Assembly (NCBI GenBank): GCA_964036155.1
Contig: OZ038422.1
Coordinates: 61,279,201 to 61,343,200, forward strand
From: Diploscapter coronatus
Lineage: Eukaryota; Nematoda; Chromadorea; Rhabditida; Rhabditidae
Direction of reading: 5' to 3'
DNA: 64,000 bases
In this document: positions 50,786 through 62,315 of the stretch, piece after piece
How the letters are laid out: every line of letters begins with the position of its first letter
Numbering within the stretch: the stretch's first letter is position 1
Notes under the pieces: generated by a model
What the model saw: only the letters and a program-made list of their open reading frames with translations
Databases searched by the model: none
Told to the model about the DNA's origin: nothing
Program-made: the position numbers and the translations under genes

Positions 50786-53077
50786 GTCGGTTGAAAACCG
50801 TTTGAGCGGCATATTGCAACCCGCATGTGTTTTGAAGGCAGCTGCAGTAGGAATCATCAGCAAAACAGAAATGCAGCGAATTCAGCCAATGCACCGGTGC
50901 AATGTGACTGTCGCATATCCCTCTTTTTTTCTTTTTCTCACCAAACCTCGTGCTTGCAAATTGTCAATCGATGCTCTAAAAACGACGCATGTTTTGAGAG
51001 AATAGTTTCACGCTTACTATTCTAGAGTTTAGTCGTCTTTTTCGAAATTTTCTCCAATCTTGATCAAAATTTGTTTAACCTGTCCAATATTGATCGAAGT
51101 TTACTTTTTGATAAACAAACCGATGATCTATGATACTACGCGCTTTGCCCTAATAAAATCTACCTCCAAAATAGCTTTCAAACTTCAATCACCTAATTCC
51201 CCGCACTTCGACTCCTGCAAATGCATCGGTAATCTCTCTTCTATCTTTGTCAATCTCGCTTTTTCTTCTTCTTCGCCTTCTTTTCGAAACTTCAGTTTCA
51301 TGGCCATTTGTTGTTCCACGTCCTTACTCGACATACTTCTTTCTTTATTGACTCACAACAACCCCAAAACAATATTGCTTTTATTGAATTTTTGCGCGTA
51401 AAGTTTCTTCAAAATACTCTTCTTGTAGGTGGTTTTTCGAGTAGACTAGTTAAATCCTTGCGAATTTTTGAGTAAGAACCTATGTTTCCATAGCTATATT
51501 TTGCCAAAATGCATTCTGCCGCTCCATTGATTACTTGGGTTTTTCATCGTTTGATCGACGCGCCATTTGGCATTTGATGAGAGTTACGCGAAGTAGCTAC
51601 ACTCTTGCCGTTTTCTCCTGTGAAACTCGAGGTCGGGGTTCCGAAATTTCAATTTAACTTCGAAGGGCTTTCAACTTCAAGGACTTTTTCTTCCAACTTC
51701 AATCCAATTTCCTCCTCCCGTACAATTCCTTGTTTGCTACCTCAAAATTCACATCTATCGATGTTTTGATGGACTATCTCTTTAATCGTCGCGCTTATTT
51801 CACAATCGCTTCACAATAGCTGAGTCGATTTTTCACTCGATCATATTTTCAATCGCTCCATTTTTCCGCACTATGTTTTCTCCCACCCACTCTACGATAA
51901 ATGCACTCATCACAGACCCGGGCATTTCGCCGTCATCGCACCAGCATCGTTTTAGTTTGAAAGATTGCTAACGATGATTATTCCGTGTTTTGAGTATTTT
52001 CTCTTATAACATTGATTAGTTCAAAGTACTTTTACATCCATTATTCAGTCAAAATAGTGCATTTCTACTATAAACTAGCTGTTTTTCTTTTTCAATTCGC
52101 TCTTTTTTGCAAAGTTGAAATGAGCACTCTCGATGATTTCATCTGAAAGATCGCCGCGTAAATTTCATTTCCCTTTGGATATTTTGCAGCAGAGGGCTAT
52201 TATTTCCATATTTTTTATTTCAGATTTGCCATGTGACTAGATTTTTCTGCAAGTATCGCTATATTTTTGAAATTGTGAATCTTTATCGATTTTATCAGCG
52301 TAAATCTTGTTTTTGTCTTTGAGAGTCATGATTCTTTTCTCTTTTGCAGGGTAATGTACACAATTCGAGAGAGTGAGAAAAACATGCGAGAAAAATAAAA
52401 AAAGTGCGAGATAAAATTATACAGATTTAGAGAGAGAATTTAATCAACTAAAATAGGATATGACGGATTTAGTCTACTACGCTCATATGACTTGAATAAA
52501 TAGGCATATCTTTCCTAAGGATAGCTCCTCCATGGCCTCTTGTTTATTCGAAGAATCTTCACATTCTATACCTTGAACACTGCATTTTACTGAAATTTTT
52601 CCTCATTTTGTTTCATTATTTATAGGCCTTTCCCATATAGGATACTTTAGACAATGCCCATCCTTTAAACTACACCAATGATGAACTCTACATCACTTGA
52701 TATAGAAATCTTTGCCCAAGTTCTAGAACTTCTTTGAACTATCGTGAAATGTTCTCGAAAGCGTGATTTTCGCCGTATTTTCGCAATTTCGCAGATCTAA
52801 CCACGCGCCTTTTGATTGTTGTGTGATGCCAAATCGATTTTTACCTTGTTGTCGAGTTTTGGAAAACAAGAATTTCGCCAAACTCCGCCCCCATTTGGCA
52901 TTGTCTATGACAATAAAAATACTACAGACATAAACAAACGTATTATATTCTCGTTGCGAAAGCTACTATTTGAAACAATCTACTGTTATATTGTCATTTT
53001 CAGAGGTTCATTCCGCTTAAAGACTACCTATTTATTTATTACTAGATCGAACTATAGTTTCTCCGCTAAACTAAACC

Positions 53078-55272
53078 ATGGCTGAAAAGTACACAGCTGT
53101 TAAGGTTAGTAGACAAATTACGAAAATTTTTGAAATTGCAATTTTCCAGGTCGAAGATGAGATAGAGCCGAACACACCCCCGCCCTATATGGACCCAGCC
53201 AATGCACAGTACAAGAAAAAAATGAGCCGAATTCGTGAGTTCCTTAAATTTTTGTAAACTAAAAAGCAAATGTTGTGAAAGATACAAAGGTTACCCATTT
53301 CCCCCGACTAATTCGATTTTACGATATTGTCGGACCACCTTTAAAAATGTCTTTATCAAACGCAATCACAACTCTTTGATAACCGAAAAACATGATGACA
53401 GCATCTGATGAAAACCGGGAAATTTTATGCTCATATCAAAATATCATTGCGTAATCATGTCAGTGAGAAATGAGCTACTGATCAACTCCAAAGGGATCAT
53501 CCCGGAAATAATTTCAATCAATTACGAGAATTTTCCCTAGGTGATCTTGAGGGTTCCACACAAGAGCTTGGCCGACTATTTGAATATGCTCATCTTTAGA
53601 ATACTTCTTATTTTAATGTATGCAATGTTTTTAATTTTCATTCGACAAACATTACAAATCAATCGATATAATCTTCTTTTTGTATCGTCGAATTACTTGC
53701 TCTCTAATATTTTGATCGGTATCTATTACCGTGTTAGAATTTCCAATGACAAGAGAATTCGGAAAATAACAGAGAACGTGAGATTTAGAGAGAAAAAGAC
53801 ACAGACCAGTTTGGAAAATCATATGAATCGAGGACGTTTCGTGTAGAAAATGAGTGGAAATTCTCCCTTGATTCGTCTTTGCGCTCGACGAAAACATCGT
53901 TGTGGTTTGAGAGGGCCGAAAGATGTAAAGAGCATGAAAAGACAACTGTTAATGGTAGATAGGCAGCGCAGAGAGAAATCAAGAAAAAAGACGGAAAATT
54001 TTCGACCTCTGTTCCCGGTCTTCCAATCCAATCATTACATCTGTTTTACTCCCAGCGGAGCTTATTGCCGCTTTCCTGAATCCTATCCAGAAAAGTTCCC
54101 CCAATTTTCTATCTAGCTTTCCAAAATCTCAGGAAAATTTAACAAAATTATTTGACCGGTCAACGATCCCTGAGACTGATCCGAGTGTATTAAATTATGA
54201 ATGGGTTGACAAAAAAGGATGAGGAAACGATTTTCGTCTTTCCAGACAAACAGTCAATCACAGTCGATTCACAAGGCAAGCGATGCGAGCACTGCGGAGC
54301 ATACCCTCAACTCCAACAGCCACGTGAGTCAATTTTTCAATCTTTCTTTAAAACGAACTGATTTTATTAAGCTTTTGCTCAGGAACATTCTTGAACATAA
54401 TTTTTGTGATTTTGAAGCTATTTTACTGATAGAGCTTGGTCAAATCCATAAATTGCTTAATGAATCATCTTCTTACTTGTCAAAGCATGATAAGCTGGAA
54501 TTCGAGCCCATACTTTAAGATTTCATGAACAGACTTTTAACTAAAAAACATAGTTAATTCTCCTCAGTTATCTAGCAAAATCTTTATTTCCATGATTTTT
54601 TAAAATGAGAATTAGGCACTCCTCAGGATCTTGCTCAACATTATTCACGCAATTTGCATTATATGAACTCTGACTGTTTCATTGCTATAGCTTGATCCTT
54701 TCACTCTCGAATTTTCCTGATTTTTCCAAAAGACATGCGTTGCATAGTCAACGTGACGATTCCTGTCGGTTATTTTTGTCATCCAATTTTTTCGGCCCGC
54801 ATTGATTCGCTATTTCCATCTCGCAATGGCCTTGGAAACTCTGCTACCACTCTTCAGTCATTCTTATTCGAACTGTGTAGAAGAGATGAGAATCGTGTAC
54901 AGACCAGGGTTTCCTCTAATTCAATGGAATCGACTGAGCTATTTTAGGATGAAACAGTTGATAGTAGTGATCAAATTGATTATGATCTCAAAAAATAGCG
55001 CATAGTTTGAACCTTCTTCATATAATAGAAGTGAAGTGACTTCGATAGTTGAGCATAAAGAAGTGAAGCTGATCTAAACAAAAACCAATCAAGGATAAAT
55101 CGAAGAAATATCTGGATCAATTGATGCGTTTTCAGAGCAAGTTCACATGATCTGGCCGCCACCTCGCCCTGCCGATCACATCCATCAAGACTCGACAAAA
55201 TTCATCGGCTACATTCTGTTGATCGCCGTAGTGGTCTTCCTCGTGTTCGCTGCTTGTAAATATATCTCATAA
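53078..55272 (+). CDS. Single-pass membrane protein with PPPY and CxxC motifs (array member B)
   Basis: Four exons (53078-53104, 53150-53234, 54246-54323, 55136-55272) join in phase to 108 residues starting MAEKYTAVKVEDEIEPN. A PPPYMDP motif lies at about residue 20, then a CEHC pair (residues 51-54, inside GKRCEHCGAYP), a Pro-rich stretch (WPPPRP), and one hydrophobic segment near the C terminus (FIGYILLIAVVVFLVFAAC) with only a few residues after it. This is the layout of a tail-anchored or N-in single-pass protein. A GTAAAT donor inside the last codons could splice to a downstream acceptor at 55307 and change the last three residues. Introns two and three are about 1.0 and 0.8 kb. No family recognised; it shares its plan, not its sequence, with members A and C. 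Confidence 0.75.
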
Positions 55273-56210
55273 ATCCTCGACAGTTCAATATCTTCCGAAA
55301 CTTCCAGGCAGTATTAGATAATCCGAAAGTGATACGTGATTTTTGATAGTGTAAGGGAAAATTGAATTATTGTGCGGCCAAAAGTCATGTTGTTTTCTAT
55401 GATTGTCCAGAATTATCAGTGTATCAACACAATATACGAACATTCACATATATATATTCTACTTTAAATCCCATAAAAACAAAATTTCACTTTGTATCAA
55501 ATTCGAATTTCATATGATTTTCCATTTACAAGTTTTTAGTCTTTTTCAAGTCGAAAGTGAATGAAATCGAATTTGATAATTTGATTTCTTTTCGATTCTG
55601 TATGATTGTTGAGTAAGTTAATTATTGATTGAGTATACGTACGATATTTGTATTCTTTAATTGAAATGATCTAAAATTTCATTGGAATTAAAAATAGATC
55701 ATTTCAACTTTTTCAAACTTTATTTGCGATACTTTGTGCAACTTATTATGCGATTGAATAAATATTCCAATCCAAGATAGTTTAATCCAAACTTACGGCT
55801 CCATAATTCTAAAATCGTTTCTTCAACTTGATAATCTTATCAATGACATCAATTTCCCTAATTGCAAGGTTTCGTGTGCAAACTTCTTTAGATTCCATTT
55901 ACCTATACTCTCAAAAGAGCGAAAGTTGTATAATTTGTAAATGCGATGCTGCACGCGTATGGTCAAGAAGCGAAGGCGAAGAAATGGTGAAAAGAGAAGA
56001 AAAGTGAATCGAGTCGACGGCGAAATAGCATGCGACAGAGAAGCGGTCGACCTAAACATGCTGCTAGATAACAATAATAACAGCTCCGCCTATCACCGCG
56101 GTTCTTATTTTCTTTTCCCCACTCTCCTCCTTACTTTCCCCCATATTTATCTTGCAAGTCCTAATTTCACGGTTCAGTTTTGTAATTGCGTACGACACAT
56201 CACATCAGGA
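55273..56210. other. Intergenic region between array members B and C
   Basis: AT-rich, containing a candidate poly(A) signal for B at 55757. A short ORF (55941-56333) overlaps the start of C and is probably its 5' UTR read-through. An acceptor-like TTCAG near 56176 could be the trans-splice site for C. Confidence 0.45.
55757..55762 (+). terminator. Candidate polyadenylation signal of member B
   Basis: AATAAA about 485 bp after the stop codon, the only clear hexamer before the next gene. Confidence 0.35.
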
Positions 56211-58239
56211 ATGACAACTGATCGACCACCGTCAGCTATGCAGCAGCAGCAAGAATTCGCTCAAGTGCATCAATCTTCACAGTCTAGTTCTCAATCGTCT
56301 CAAATCAGCAGTGTTAAAGTAAGCAATCACTAAACTCTTCATTCAAAGATTTTTTTTCCAAAAGTCGATCATCTGATTCCTTTAGAGAAGTAACTGGATG
56401 AAGCTATCTATATACTTGAATGAATAAGAACCCTATGATTTCCAGATCGACATGCCACCACCGATCATCACCTCGGCTCCACCCCCGTACTACGATTTTC
56501 CTCCAGCCTACTCTGCCAACCCTACAGACATCGTCAACGAAGCGCCACCTCGATACACCGCTCGACGAGATCGAGCACATCGAGTTCACAGGGATCAACT
56601 CCCAAGCATCACGGAAAGGCACCTCACTGCTATCGGTACGCTAGGTTTGTTTCATTTCGTTGCATTTTTTTACTTTGAAATTACGGACCTCTAACCTTTA
56701 CGCCACTCGTACTTTGGCGCTTTTCATAAACTGACTGACGCAAGATTAACTTTGGAACGTTTCGGCTTAAAATTATCGGTATCTGACCCCGGCGCGTCTG
56801 GAGCGCGAGATAGTGATAATAAATCAGTCCACTAATCGGAGTACTTTTGAGGAAACCCGCCAAGTACCTTTCAACGACAAGCAAGACTTTTTCCAGAAAC
56901 AATTCAACGACTTTTCGAACCTTTGATTGTTTTCTGGAGTGATTTTGATCTGTTTTGGCGATGGGTACCGGAAAAAAGTAGCAATTACGATCAACAATTC
57001 TAGCCCCATGTGATCGTTTCGATCTTTTCAATAGTTCGAAAAACATCTACCCTTCAATACCATTCGAATCTAACCCAGTTCCTCGCCCCATCAAACTTTC
57101 GTTCCATACATCTAGAAAACTCTATAGTGAGCTAGAATCTAGCGCTTTGATTCAATACCTGCTTCCTTCCAAGTTATGGGCCATTTTTGTAAGTTATGCC
57201 CAGGCTCATGTACGCACTTACCAACTTTTTAGTGTTCATTAGCACTTTCTGCGATTCTTCGCGACTTTAATGATCGAACTGCTAATTTCTGAAGTAATTT
57301 AGTCATTGCCGGCTACGACTTCTTAATTTCAGTGGTGACTAAATGATAAGGCGTTTCGCTATAGATTGTGTACATAACTTTAGGTAAATAAAACTATATG
57401 AGATGCTAAATTTAGAGTGCCTAGTCTAAAATTACGATGCGTTAGTGATGTTTTATCGTTAGCTTTAACGCCTAGTTAAATTTTTAGACCATTCAAACTA
57501 TGTTGCATTATTCCAATTTGATCATTGTTTTGCCGATTACCTAATTTTATTGCATTACTTCATACCTGTAGGTAAATATTTTCATGACGCTTTTCGAAGT
57601 GTACCATGTGAGTTGAGAAGTAGCTTCGAAGATAAATATTCCTGTTTATACCTAGGCTTCATTTTGGAATGAAGTAATGATAATGTTTGATATTTGCAAA
57701 ATAACCAGCACGCTTTTGCTCCTTTATCAAGGTCACAACATTGCATAGCGAGGTTCTTCTCATCAAGCCAATTATAACCCTTAATGAACTATTAATCGAA
57801 ATTTCGGGCTTGTAAATCAATAATTTTATGGTCTCGACGTAAAATTACTCGATAAAATGACATCAATTGTTATGAAAACAAGATGATTTTTATTAGTTCA
57901 AAGTGTTAAGCCTACTCACTTTTAATCGTTCATTTCAACATTGCACCAGTGGAATTTTACGGCAATGCAAACATTTGGCCAAATAGTGAAATAATTGTGA
58001 TTCTTTGGCTCAAGCTAAAGCAATGCAAAGATAAAAATGAGAAAGGTTAGAGGTACGAAATAAGCAAAGAATAACACAAAACTGAGAAAAATTTTAAATA
58101 CAAGTAAAAAGCGACGATTTCAGAAGCAGCCACATGCTCCAAACACCGAACACGAAATACGTACATAACGATCTGTGCATTTTTCATTGCACCCGTGCTG
58201 ATTTTTGCCGGTATTGCGTTAGTACTCGAACTAATATGA
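56211..58239 (+). CDS. Single-pass membrane protein with three PPxY motifs (array member C)
   Basis: Three exons (56211-56318, 56446-56635, 58124-58239) join in phase to 137 residues. The N terminus MTTDRPPSAMQQQQEF is Gln/Ser-rich. Exon 2 carries three PPxY-type motifs in 30 residues: PPPYYDF, PPAY and PPRY. Exon 3 supplies a basic stretch (SKHRTRN) and a hydrophobic segment (ITICAFFIAPVLIFAGIAL) ending the protein with LVLELI. Closely spaced PPxY motifs next to a membrane anchor are a hallmark of Nedd4-family adaptors such as NDFIP and Commissureless (family knowledge); function here is inference. The second intron is 1488 bp with nothing seen in it. Exon 2 is also open in the +1 frame, but only the chosen frame joins to the membrane segment. 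Confidence 0.82.
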
Positions 58240-59081
58240 AGCTGTATTAGTTTGTGATAATTATATTTATTTTATCATGCACCACCATCTCATGCCGAGT
58301 CTTTCCAAGAATTACTATACTTGTAATAATTGGTCCAACTTTCACTTCAACTTTTTTGTAAATAATTTGTTTAGCTCAAGTCAAGTCTTGATTTATTTAA
58401 CTTTTGATTATAATAAATCACCAAAAATAAATTGAGAGATCGGAAATTAGAATAATTTAGTTTGTTTGTGGAAAGTTAGAAAAGGCAATTTAACTTTAAT
58501 AAGATTTCTTTAATTTGTATAAATTATATATAGAACCCCACCGACCTAAAACTTTAAAAAATCACAGATAGGCAAAAATCTAGAAGAATCAAAATATCGA
58601 CATTTAACTAAATCAATCAACAGATTTGAAAATAATCATATATCCTGCCAAGTATTAGAATTTCAGACTAGGTTGTCCATCAAAAGTTCTTTGTATCAAT
58701 CGTAAGAAAATATATCACTTTTAAGGGAATAAGAATATTTTGATATGTCTAATCATTTGGTATAATAGTTGCTCTCACAGAGAAGCCTCAATAATAATTG
58801 TCGGTATATCGGAAAAGACAACCCTTCAAAATAGTTTCCGAAATGCCGATAAATTCTAACTCTGAATAAAACTTTACAAAAAATAGTAAGACTAATCTAT
58901 TATTAAAAGTAACAAAATAATCAGAGCAAGTGAAGTTTCAATAATTTGATACTCTCTTAGTGAAAAGTTCACCAGAATAAATAGTCATAGAATCTTGAAA
59001 CAGCAGCTTTGAGTTGATATGTTGAGTTTGACCAACCATATCGGGACCAACCTCGTATCGATTCATCATTTCACCACGGGT
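58240..59081. other. Convergent 3' intergenic region
   Basis: AT-rich, between the ends of member C (plus strand) and the C2H2 gene (minus strand). It contains AATAAA at 58412-58417, a candidate poly(A) signal for C. Nothing else seen. Confidence 0.5.
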
Positions 59082-60858
59082 CTAGCTTCTGGCCTGTGCT
59101 TGTTGTTCGTCCTCGATCTCCTCGTCGCCTGCAATCGGAGGGAAACACGTCGTCATCATCCGACGAATTTTCTGCGCGTCCTCTTCGGAGCTGAAAATTT
59201 GAAAATTAAAGTAAACTTTTTTCTCGTTTTATATTTTTCGATAAGCAAATCAGAATTTTTCATTAAGTCCTTTTCTCCCTTCTAAATGTTTAAAAAACAT
59301 TTTAAATAAATAAATTTAAAACAAGTTACATGGTATCAACGAAAGCGATGGGCACGGAGTTGGGATGATCCCTTTTGAAGTGTGGATTCGCTAAATCAGG
59401 CCGACTGAAGTACTTATTGCATAGTTGGCAGCGCAGTCTGAAAATTTGAATTTTAGCCAATTTCGTCGACAAATCTGAAAATCGTACGTTTTGATGCCCA
59501 AGTGGGTGATGGCGTGACGCCGTTTGTGCGTAGAAATGACTGACACTTCGCGGTGGCACATCTAAAAACTACTATTTAAAGAAAAACCTTTATTTCTTCG
59601 AATTCTATCAATTTTTTCTAAGAATCTATAATTATAAAAAAAAAACTTATTCTTTACAACCTATTAAAATCTTGATTTTGTTTTCTAAATATAGAATTTA
59701 GAAAGTTCTACCTGGCAAATTCCCCGTTTCTTGGGTGCGCTTCGTCTCGGATCGGTCAGCAGACTGTTCGGATCGGAAAACATGGCCATCTGCCTTTCAA
59801 ATGTCTCAGCATCGTACGTCGTCGTCGCCAAATTAGACAGATTCCGAATCGTGTCGCCCCGGTCCTCGAAATCGTCCGTGGAGTCCTCCACTTCGCACTA
59901 AAATGTTTGATATAGAATTTTTTTAGCATTTTCGTGAAAATATATCATTTTTCTACAGCTAGCTATAAAAATTTCTCGAATAAATGGCAAAGAAAAATAA
60001 TCTTGGAAAAAATAATACCTTGAGCAAATCGTTCCTGAAGAGACTCATGATAAGTTGGTTCTGTTCCTCGGTTGTAGTCAAGGGGAAATCCTCTTCAGTT
60101 TTCGAGTTGGGCGACTGCGAATCGTTGTTTTCCGACGTCTCATTCGTCGTGTTGACCGGGGATGTGGGACTCTGGTTGACGATCTGAAAATTTTCTACTT
60201 TATTTTTCTTCAATACCCCTTTTTAAAGTTCACTCGCTTCGATATTCTTTAAAGTTTTATTCTTCCGAGGATTTTGTCGAAAAGTAGCAGTTTTTCTTAC
60301 TTATTAATTTTGATAGAAGACTAGAGTTGTGCAAATGTGGTAAATAATGAAGTTGAATTTTTCTCATTTCTAATTTTCCTTTTTTGCAATGTAAGCTAGT
60401 TTTTTTTTTTTTTTTTTTTAATTTTGAACATTAAAAAATTAGCTTACAGGGAAAGATTGAATCTTCCACGAGCTATTCCCAGTGCTGCTTTTCGACGAGT
60501 CGCTGCCATTTTTCCGCTTCTTGGTTAGCGGAGGACGAGTTTCGGGGGAATCAGTCTAAAAATTGGCAAATTTTAAAAATTGATCGGGAAAAGAGACATC
60601 AAGTTTAGCCAGTGACCACTTTTTTTTTTTTTTAAATCTGTTACCTGGTTTCCGTTATCCGTTTGTGCTTCCGCTTCCTTGCTGTTTTTCTTAGCTTCCG
60701 AAGCGCAGATTTTGTGCAGGTCGTCGGTCACAGAAAATGTCATCGCGCAATTCGCCTGAAAATCGTCGGCTATTTTGAATTTCTAGGAATACACCCACCA
60801 AAGTGGTCATGAGCTCGATCATCGCTGGGCCAGGCTCGACCTTGACGACGACGTACAT
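59082..60858 (-). CDS. C2H2 zinc-finger protein
   Basis: Exons from the first in-frame ATG (60799-60858), then 60645-60755, 60448-60555, 60019-60183, 59712-59897, 59488-59561, 59330-59437 and 59082-59190, give 306 residues. The first exon is open up to 60903, so coding may extend further 5' through an unseen exon; the ATG used opens MYVVVKVEPG. A basic TKKRKN segment may be a nuclear localisation signal. Two C2H2 fingers lie close together at about residues 210-260: CQMCHREV...HKRRH and CQLCNKYFSRPDL...HFKRDH, the first split by an intron and the second typical in spacing. The C terminus is acidic. Probable nuclear DNA-binding regulator; I do not recognise an orthologue. The 60184-60447 intron holds a run of 20 T. 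Confidence 0.85.
60400..60419. repeat. Poly-T tract in an intron
   Basis: A run of 20 T on the plus strand (poly-A on the sense strand of the C2H2 gene), within its 60184-60447 intron. Confidence 0.85.
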
Positions 60859-61439
60859 CTTCTGGAGACGTGATGGTGCCCGGTAAGACGGCGTCGGCCG
60901 ATTCTGAATCCTGATACGTCAACCAAATTTTAAAATCACGACATGAAATACGCGGAAAACAACTGATTGAACTTGGAAAGGTTCAGAGTGAACTGCCAAA
61001 GTGGTCATATCGATTGAAAATGACCATTTTGGGAGCGGGTTCATAAAAAAAAACCATTTCAAGGGAAGAATCGATTTTCTTCTCGCCCAAAGAAAGACCA
61101 TAAAGTTTCACGGTATAATAGAGCGGGCATGAATTCGTGTGGGTTTTCGGTAGTGGGGTAAAAGTAAATTAGTTCAAGTTTTGATTCGATGGGTTTGCCT
61201 ATTGATTGATGGCTAGCTGCAACCTTATCAAACCAAGCTCCTGATAACTGGTTTACCAGAGGTAAATTTCATAGGAAATCGATATTTTTGGTGTTGGAAT
61301 TGGGCGAGTGAGAATGGACCTGAGTAAGTGGGGCTTTTGAGAACTGGTTCTACCAAAAGTGATGGTTTGAAAATCGATATTGTTGGGTTGAACTTGGCCA
61401 AAATGGTCTTGAAAACGAAAATGGAAAGAGGGTGGAATG

Positions 61440-61980
61440 GGGGAATGTGCATGAGTGTGTGTGTGTCTCGCATTGTGGGGGCTGGTTTTGTCTGGTCTGT
61501 TGGGGGGAAAAATAGGAGGGGAAGGGAAGGAAAGAGAAGAGTCGCTTGGACAGCGCTCGCCGGAGTCGGAAAACGGAAAACTCCTCGCTCGCGGAGAGAT
61601 CGGGAGAGACTCGAGAAATAGTGCTTTGAAGAGAACGGAGGGACGAAAGAAGGACCAGCCCTGCATTTCAGCAGCAGCAGCAGCAGCAACAGCAGAGCAG
61701 TGCTTGAGGACACTATTCTATGGGCTGCGATGTGCGGTGTGCGGTGTGTGTGTGTGTGTGGGGAGAAGGGGGAGTGAAGGGAAGAAGGGAGACTCTGGTG
61801 TTTGTCTGGTGGGGGACCGAGAGGCAAAAGGGAAGGGGAGAGCGAGAGCGGAGGAATGCAGCAAGGGACGAGAAAGATAGAGAAGTGGGTAGCCAGCCGG
61901 CCAGCCAGCCCCAGCCCTAGCCCCAGCCCAGTGCGGTCGATGGGGCACACTCCCCTTCCCTTCCCTTCCCTCCCCATTCC
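61440..61980 (-). promoter_or_regulatory. GC-rich, purine-skewed island with CAG and GT repeats
   Basis: Composition here is far from the AT-rich surroundings: GGGAGAAGGG-type runs, a GTGTGTGTGTG run at about 61744-61760 and (CAG)6 at 61669. It lies 0.6-1.1 kb upstream of the C2H2 gene and may be its promoter or an untranslated first exon. The island inside the BED gene has a similar make-up. Confidence 0.4.
61669..61695. repeat. (CAG)6 plus imperfect CAA/CAG extension
   Basis: Six pure CAG units followed by CAACAGCAG on the plus strand. It lies outside any supported coding exon. Confidence 0.85.
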
Positions 61981-62231
61981 CTCTTCACTGCATCGAAAGA
62001 GAGAACTGGTAGAGAGAAATTAGGTAAGAGTAAAAATAGATTACTCCCAAGACCAAATAGGAGGCGAAGGGTTAAAAGGGGACGGCAAGACTAATATAGG
62101 GAAGAATTCGAAATACAAATTTTAAGGGAAAATCTTAGGGCTTTTCGAATGTCTGAATCCGAGCTTGGAAGAGCAAAGGAGATATAAGACCCTGCCTCGC
62201 TTTGCATAACTTTGTAGTTTATGGAAAACTG

Positions 62232-62315
62232 CCTTAGCAACTAAGTAGTATATAGGGATGCTTGCAGTGCGGTGCGGTACGCGATTTTACTGCACCGCCA
62301 ACATCCCTGCTAAGG
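62232..62315. repeat. 84-bp nested palindrome
   Basis: Three nested inverted pairs share one centre: CCTTAGCA with TGCTAAGG, AGGGATG with CATCCCT, and GCGGTGC with GCACCGC. The spacing between arms differs slightly on the two sides, so it would fold as an interrupted hairpin. This may be a foldback element or a structured RNA; no gene overlaps it. Confidence 0.7.

Larger units (their letters stand above)
48909..53077. other. Intergenic region between array members A and B
   Basis: Apart from the poly(A) signal at 49165 and the interspersed repeat at 50094-50785, I see no feature. The plus strand is pyrimidine-rich from about 50.9 to 53.0 kb, like other regions upstream of plus-strand genes here. 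ORFs are short and without splice context. Confidence 0.45.

Noticed and set aside
61228..61977. 249-residue minus-strand ORF upstream of the C2H2 gene
   Set aside because: Low-complexity reading of a GC-rich skewed island, with overlapping ORFs in other frames; no domain.
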